The notes beneath the pieces were generated by a model that was not told the DNA's origin, ran no database searches, and worked only from the letters and a program-made list of their open reading frames with translations. From positions 1 through 33,798 of the forward strand of contig JAJRWS010000266.1 of assembly GCA_024276705.1 (NCBI GenBank): a stretch of 33,798 nt of DNA. Reading direction: 5' to 3'. Shown here one piece after another: positions 32,489-33,798 of the stretch. How positions within the stretch are numbered: position 1 is the first letter of the stretch; every line of letters begins with the position of its first letter. The position numbers and the translations under genes were made by a program. Source of the DNA: Planctomycetota bacterium (GTDB lineage Bacteria > Planctomycetota > Planctomycetia > Pirellulales > Lacipirellulaceae).

Positions 32489-33298
32489 ATGGAAGACTGC
32501 AAAAAGGTCTATTTCGATCAGCGCATGCGGCAACCGGAGATGCTGCGGTTGGCAGGTGGTCGGGCGTGCCTGTTTTCATCACGCTGCCCTGGCAAGGAAA
32601 CGCCCAATGAGGATGCCGCGGCCCTGGTCGACGTCGACGACCGGTCGGCCGTACTGATTGTCGCGGATGGACTTGGCGGGGGGGCCGCCGGGGAACTGGC
32701 TTCCCGGCGGGCCGTGGAAAGTCTTCGTGCAACGATTGATGAGGCGCGTGATTCCGCGAGCCTGTTGCGAACCGCCATCATCAGTGGGTTTGAACGGGCC
32801 AACGCGGTGGTGCGAGAACTGGGAATGGGAGCCGCTACCACGCTGGCGGTGGTCGAACTGCTCGATGGAGTTGCCCGCTCCTACCATGTGGGCGATTCAA
32901 TCGTTCTGGTGGTGGGGGGCCATGGAAAAATTAAGCTGCAAACCGTTTCCCACTCGCCGGTCGGTTACGGAGTGGAGTCGGGGTTGCTTGGCGAAACCGA
33001 GGCGATGCACCACGCCGAGCGGCATATCGTCTCGAATGTGATCGGCTCGCCGGAAATGCATATCGCCATTGGCCCTCCCGTTACCTTGGCGCCTCGCGAT
33101 TCGGTGTTGGTGGCCAGTGACGGGTTGTGCGACAATCTCGATTGGGACGAAATCGTGGAGACCCTTCGTAAGGGTCAGCTTTCTCAATCGGTTGCCAGCC
33201 TGGCCGCCCGGTCGCTCGATCGGATGAACCACCCGACCGATGGCCAGCCTTCGAAGCCGGACGATTTGACGATCATCGCCTTTCGTCTGGGCGGCTGA
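32489..33298 (+). CDS. PP2C-family Ser/Thr protein phosphatase
   Basis: A 269-residue PPM/PP2C phosphatase. Metal-binding residues are visible: NED (Asp42), VLIVADGLGGG (Asp60-Gly61), VLVASDGLCDNL (Asp211) and SKPDDLTIIAF (Asp259). The YHVGDSIVLV strand and the GVESGLLGE region fit the fold. The ATG is 2 bases after the kinase stop, so the pair is almost certainly one operon with the phosphatase opposing the kinase. The first 25 residues are not conserved-looking, and a slightly later start is possible. Confidence 0.9.
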   Translation: MEDCKKVYFDQRMRQPEMLRLAGGRACLFSSRCPGKETPNEDAAALVDVDDRSAVLIVADGLGGGAAGELASRRAVESLRATIDEARDSASLLRTAIISGFERANAVVRELGMGAATTLAVVELLDGVARSYHVGDSIVLVVGGHGKIKLQTVSHSPVGYGVESGLLGETEAMHHAERHIVSNVIGSPEMHIAIGPPVTLAPRDSVLVASDGLCDNLDWDEIVETLRKGQLSQSVASLAARSLDRMNHPTDGQPSKPDDLTIIAFRLGG

Positions 33299-33314
33299 AG
33301 TAGCAATGAAAAAG

Positions 33315-33367
33315 GCCACCGCCGCAATCGTTTCGCTGGAGGGGGCAAACGAAGTGCAAGCGGTGGC
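33315..33367. other. Inverted repeat after the PP2C gene
   Basis: GCCACCGC (33315-33322) pairs with GCGGTGGC (33360-33367) across 37 bases, 17 bases after the PP2C stop. No T run follows, so it is not a classic terminator. It adjoins the larger palindromic element starting at 33370. Confidence 0.4.
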
Positions 33368-33369
33368 TC

Positions 33370-33487
33370 AATGCCACTTACTTTGAGCCGTAGGCGCTAG
33401 CCTCGGGTGTCTTGGAGACAACGCAAATTTTACAACACCCGACGCTAGCGCGTACTCAGGTGTTGAAATGGCCAAAGTAATTGGCAT
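33370..33487. repeat. Nested inverted-repeat element (REP/MITE-like), 118 bp
   Basis: Outer arms AATGCCACTTACTTTGAGCC (33370-33389) and GGCCAAAGTAATTGGCATT (33469-33487) are nearly complementary. Inner arms at 33390-33410 (GTAGGCGCTAGCCTCGGGTG...) and 33434-33454 (ACACCCGACGCTAGCGCGTA...) match at 19 of 21 positions. No ORF lies inside. Mismatches in both arm pairs suggest an older element or one maintained as RNA structure. Confidence 0.65.
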
Positions 33488-33798
33488 TGGACGGAGGCCC
33501 GATCGGTTCGTACTCAATCCACTTTAAATCCGCGGCCTCTGGCCGTGCGACCCTGACATGCTCTGCCGGTCCGGCGAGAGTTTTTCAAGGCCATCTCCTT
33601 AAACGACTTCTTTACATCCGCCATGGATTGAAAGTTCAGGCCTTGAATCGTACTCGTACTCAGGCGCCAGCCGGTACTCGTACTCGAAAGGACTGGACAT
33701 TAATCGAACCGATCTTTGCCACGATCGCGTGGATGTATAACGCCTTTCGATCGATTGGTCGATTCCTCGTTCTTCCGCCCAGCACCATGTTGACGGCG
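33488..33798. other. Gene-poor right end with (TACTCG)n repeats
   Basis: I see no convincing gene here. TCGTACTCGTACTC (about 33649-33661) and GTACTCGTACTCG (about 33674-33686) are direct copies of the (GTACTC)n arm of the composite elements at 2.0 and 27.0 kb. A 36-codon basic ORF on the minus strand (33514-33624) has no ribosome-binding site and is not called. Confidence 0.5.

Noticed and set aside
33514-33624. 36-codon basic ORF on the minus strand (MADVKKSFKEMALKNSRR...)
   Set aside because: Tempting by composition, but there is no ribosome-binding site and it lies in a repeat-rich end; conservation would be needed.

Overview
The window looks like a chromosomal segment of a planctomycete of the Pirellula/Rhodopirellula type. 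The signs are a BBP7-family outer-membrane barrel gene at the left edge, an ABC-F gene next to a lysine-rich histone-H1-like gene, short conserved hypothetical genes, a Ser/Thr kinase-PP2C pair, a DUF4038-type glycosidase relative, and gene-poor intervals full of palindromic repeats and decayed 'four helix bundle' genes. This assignment is inferred from protein families read by eye; no database search was possible.

Layout. 1-1.7 kb: outer-membrane BBP7 protein (minus). 1.7-4.5 kb: a repeat-rich tract around a secreted TraB/GumN-like gene, holding two inverted copies of one internally deleted four-helix-bundle gene, an exact 63-bp direct repeat and (GTACTC)n hairpin elements. 4.5-6.1 kb: a 32-residue basic protein, a FabZ-like hotdog dehydratase and trmB. 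6.2-7.5 kb: an ArsM-like methyltransferase. 7.8-10.0 kb: eno followed by two small membrane-protein genes. 10.2-13.4 kb (minus): a four-helix-bundle gene inside inverted repeats, a DJ-1/PfpI protein, a secreted glycine-rich protein, a lipoprotein with a pseudopilin-like tail, and surE. 13.7-17.5 kb: guaA, ettA, a MITE-like palindrome and the H1-like gene. 17.6-20.1 kb: a UGA-containing Rdx (SelW-type) selenoprotein gene, converging on efpL, two small genes and proC. 20.4-24.9 kb: a secreted protein, a lipoprotein, a SelA-like protein and a Prc/Tsp protease. 25.0-26.8 kb (minus): trpD and a PhnP-like MBL hydrolase. 26.8-27.4 kb: composite repeats. 27.4-31.1 kb: a tandem alpha/beta-hydrolase and a DUF5060/DUF4038 pseudogene. 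31.2-33.3 kb: kinase-zinc-ribbon protein plus PP2C phosphatase. The last 500 bases hold nested inverted repeats.

Most notable. (1) A 75-codon gene at 17601-17828 reads through an in-frame TGA in a CxxU motif and matches the Rdx/SelW family along its whole length; a normal ORF caller would miss it. (2) About 3.5 kb away is an intact SelA-like ORF whose PLP-lysine position is Gly and which lacks much of the PLP core, so it is a candidate SelA pseudo-enzyme. (3) The two four-helix-bundle remnants share the same internal deletion and lie in opposite orientation, suggesting that deleted derivatives were copied. (4) Palindromic elements sit on gene ends and in two cases supply the TAG stop codon.

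Likely transcription units: fabZ-like/trmB; eno and the two membrane genes (10-bp gap, then 17-bp overlap); proC, the 79-aa gene and the 177-aa gene; the 178-aa secreted protein and the lipoprotein; trpD-MBL (zero spacing); kinase-PP2C (2-bp spacing).
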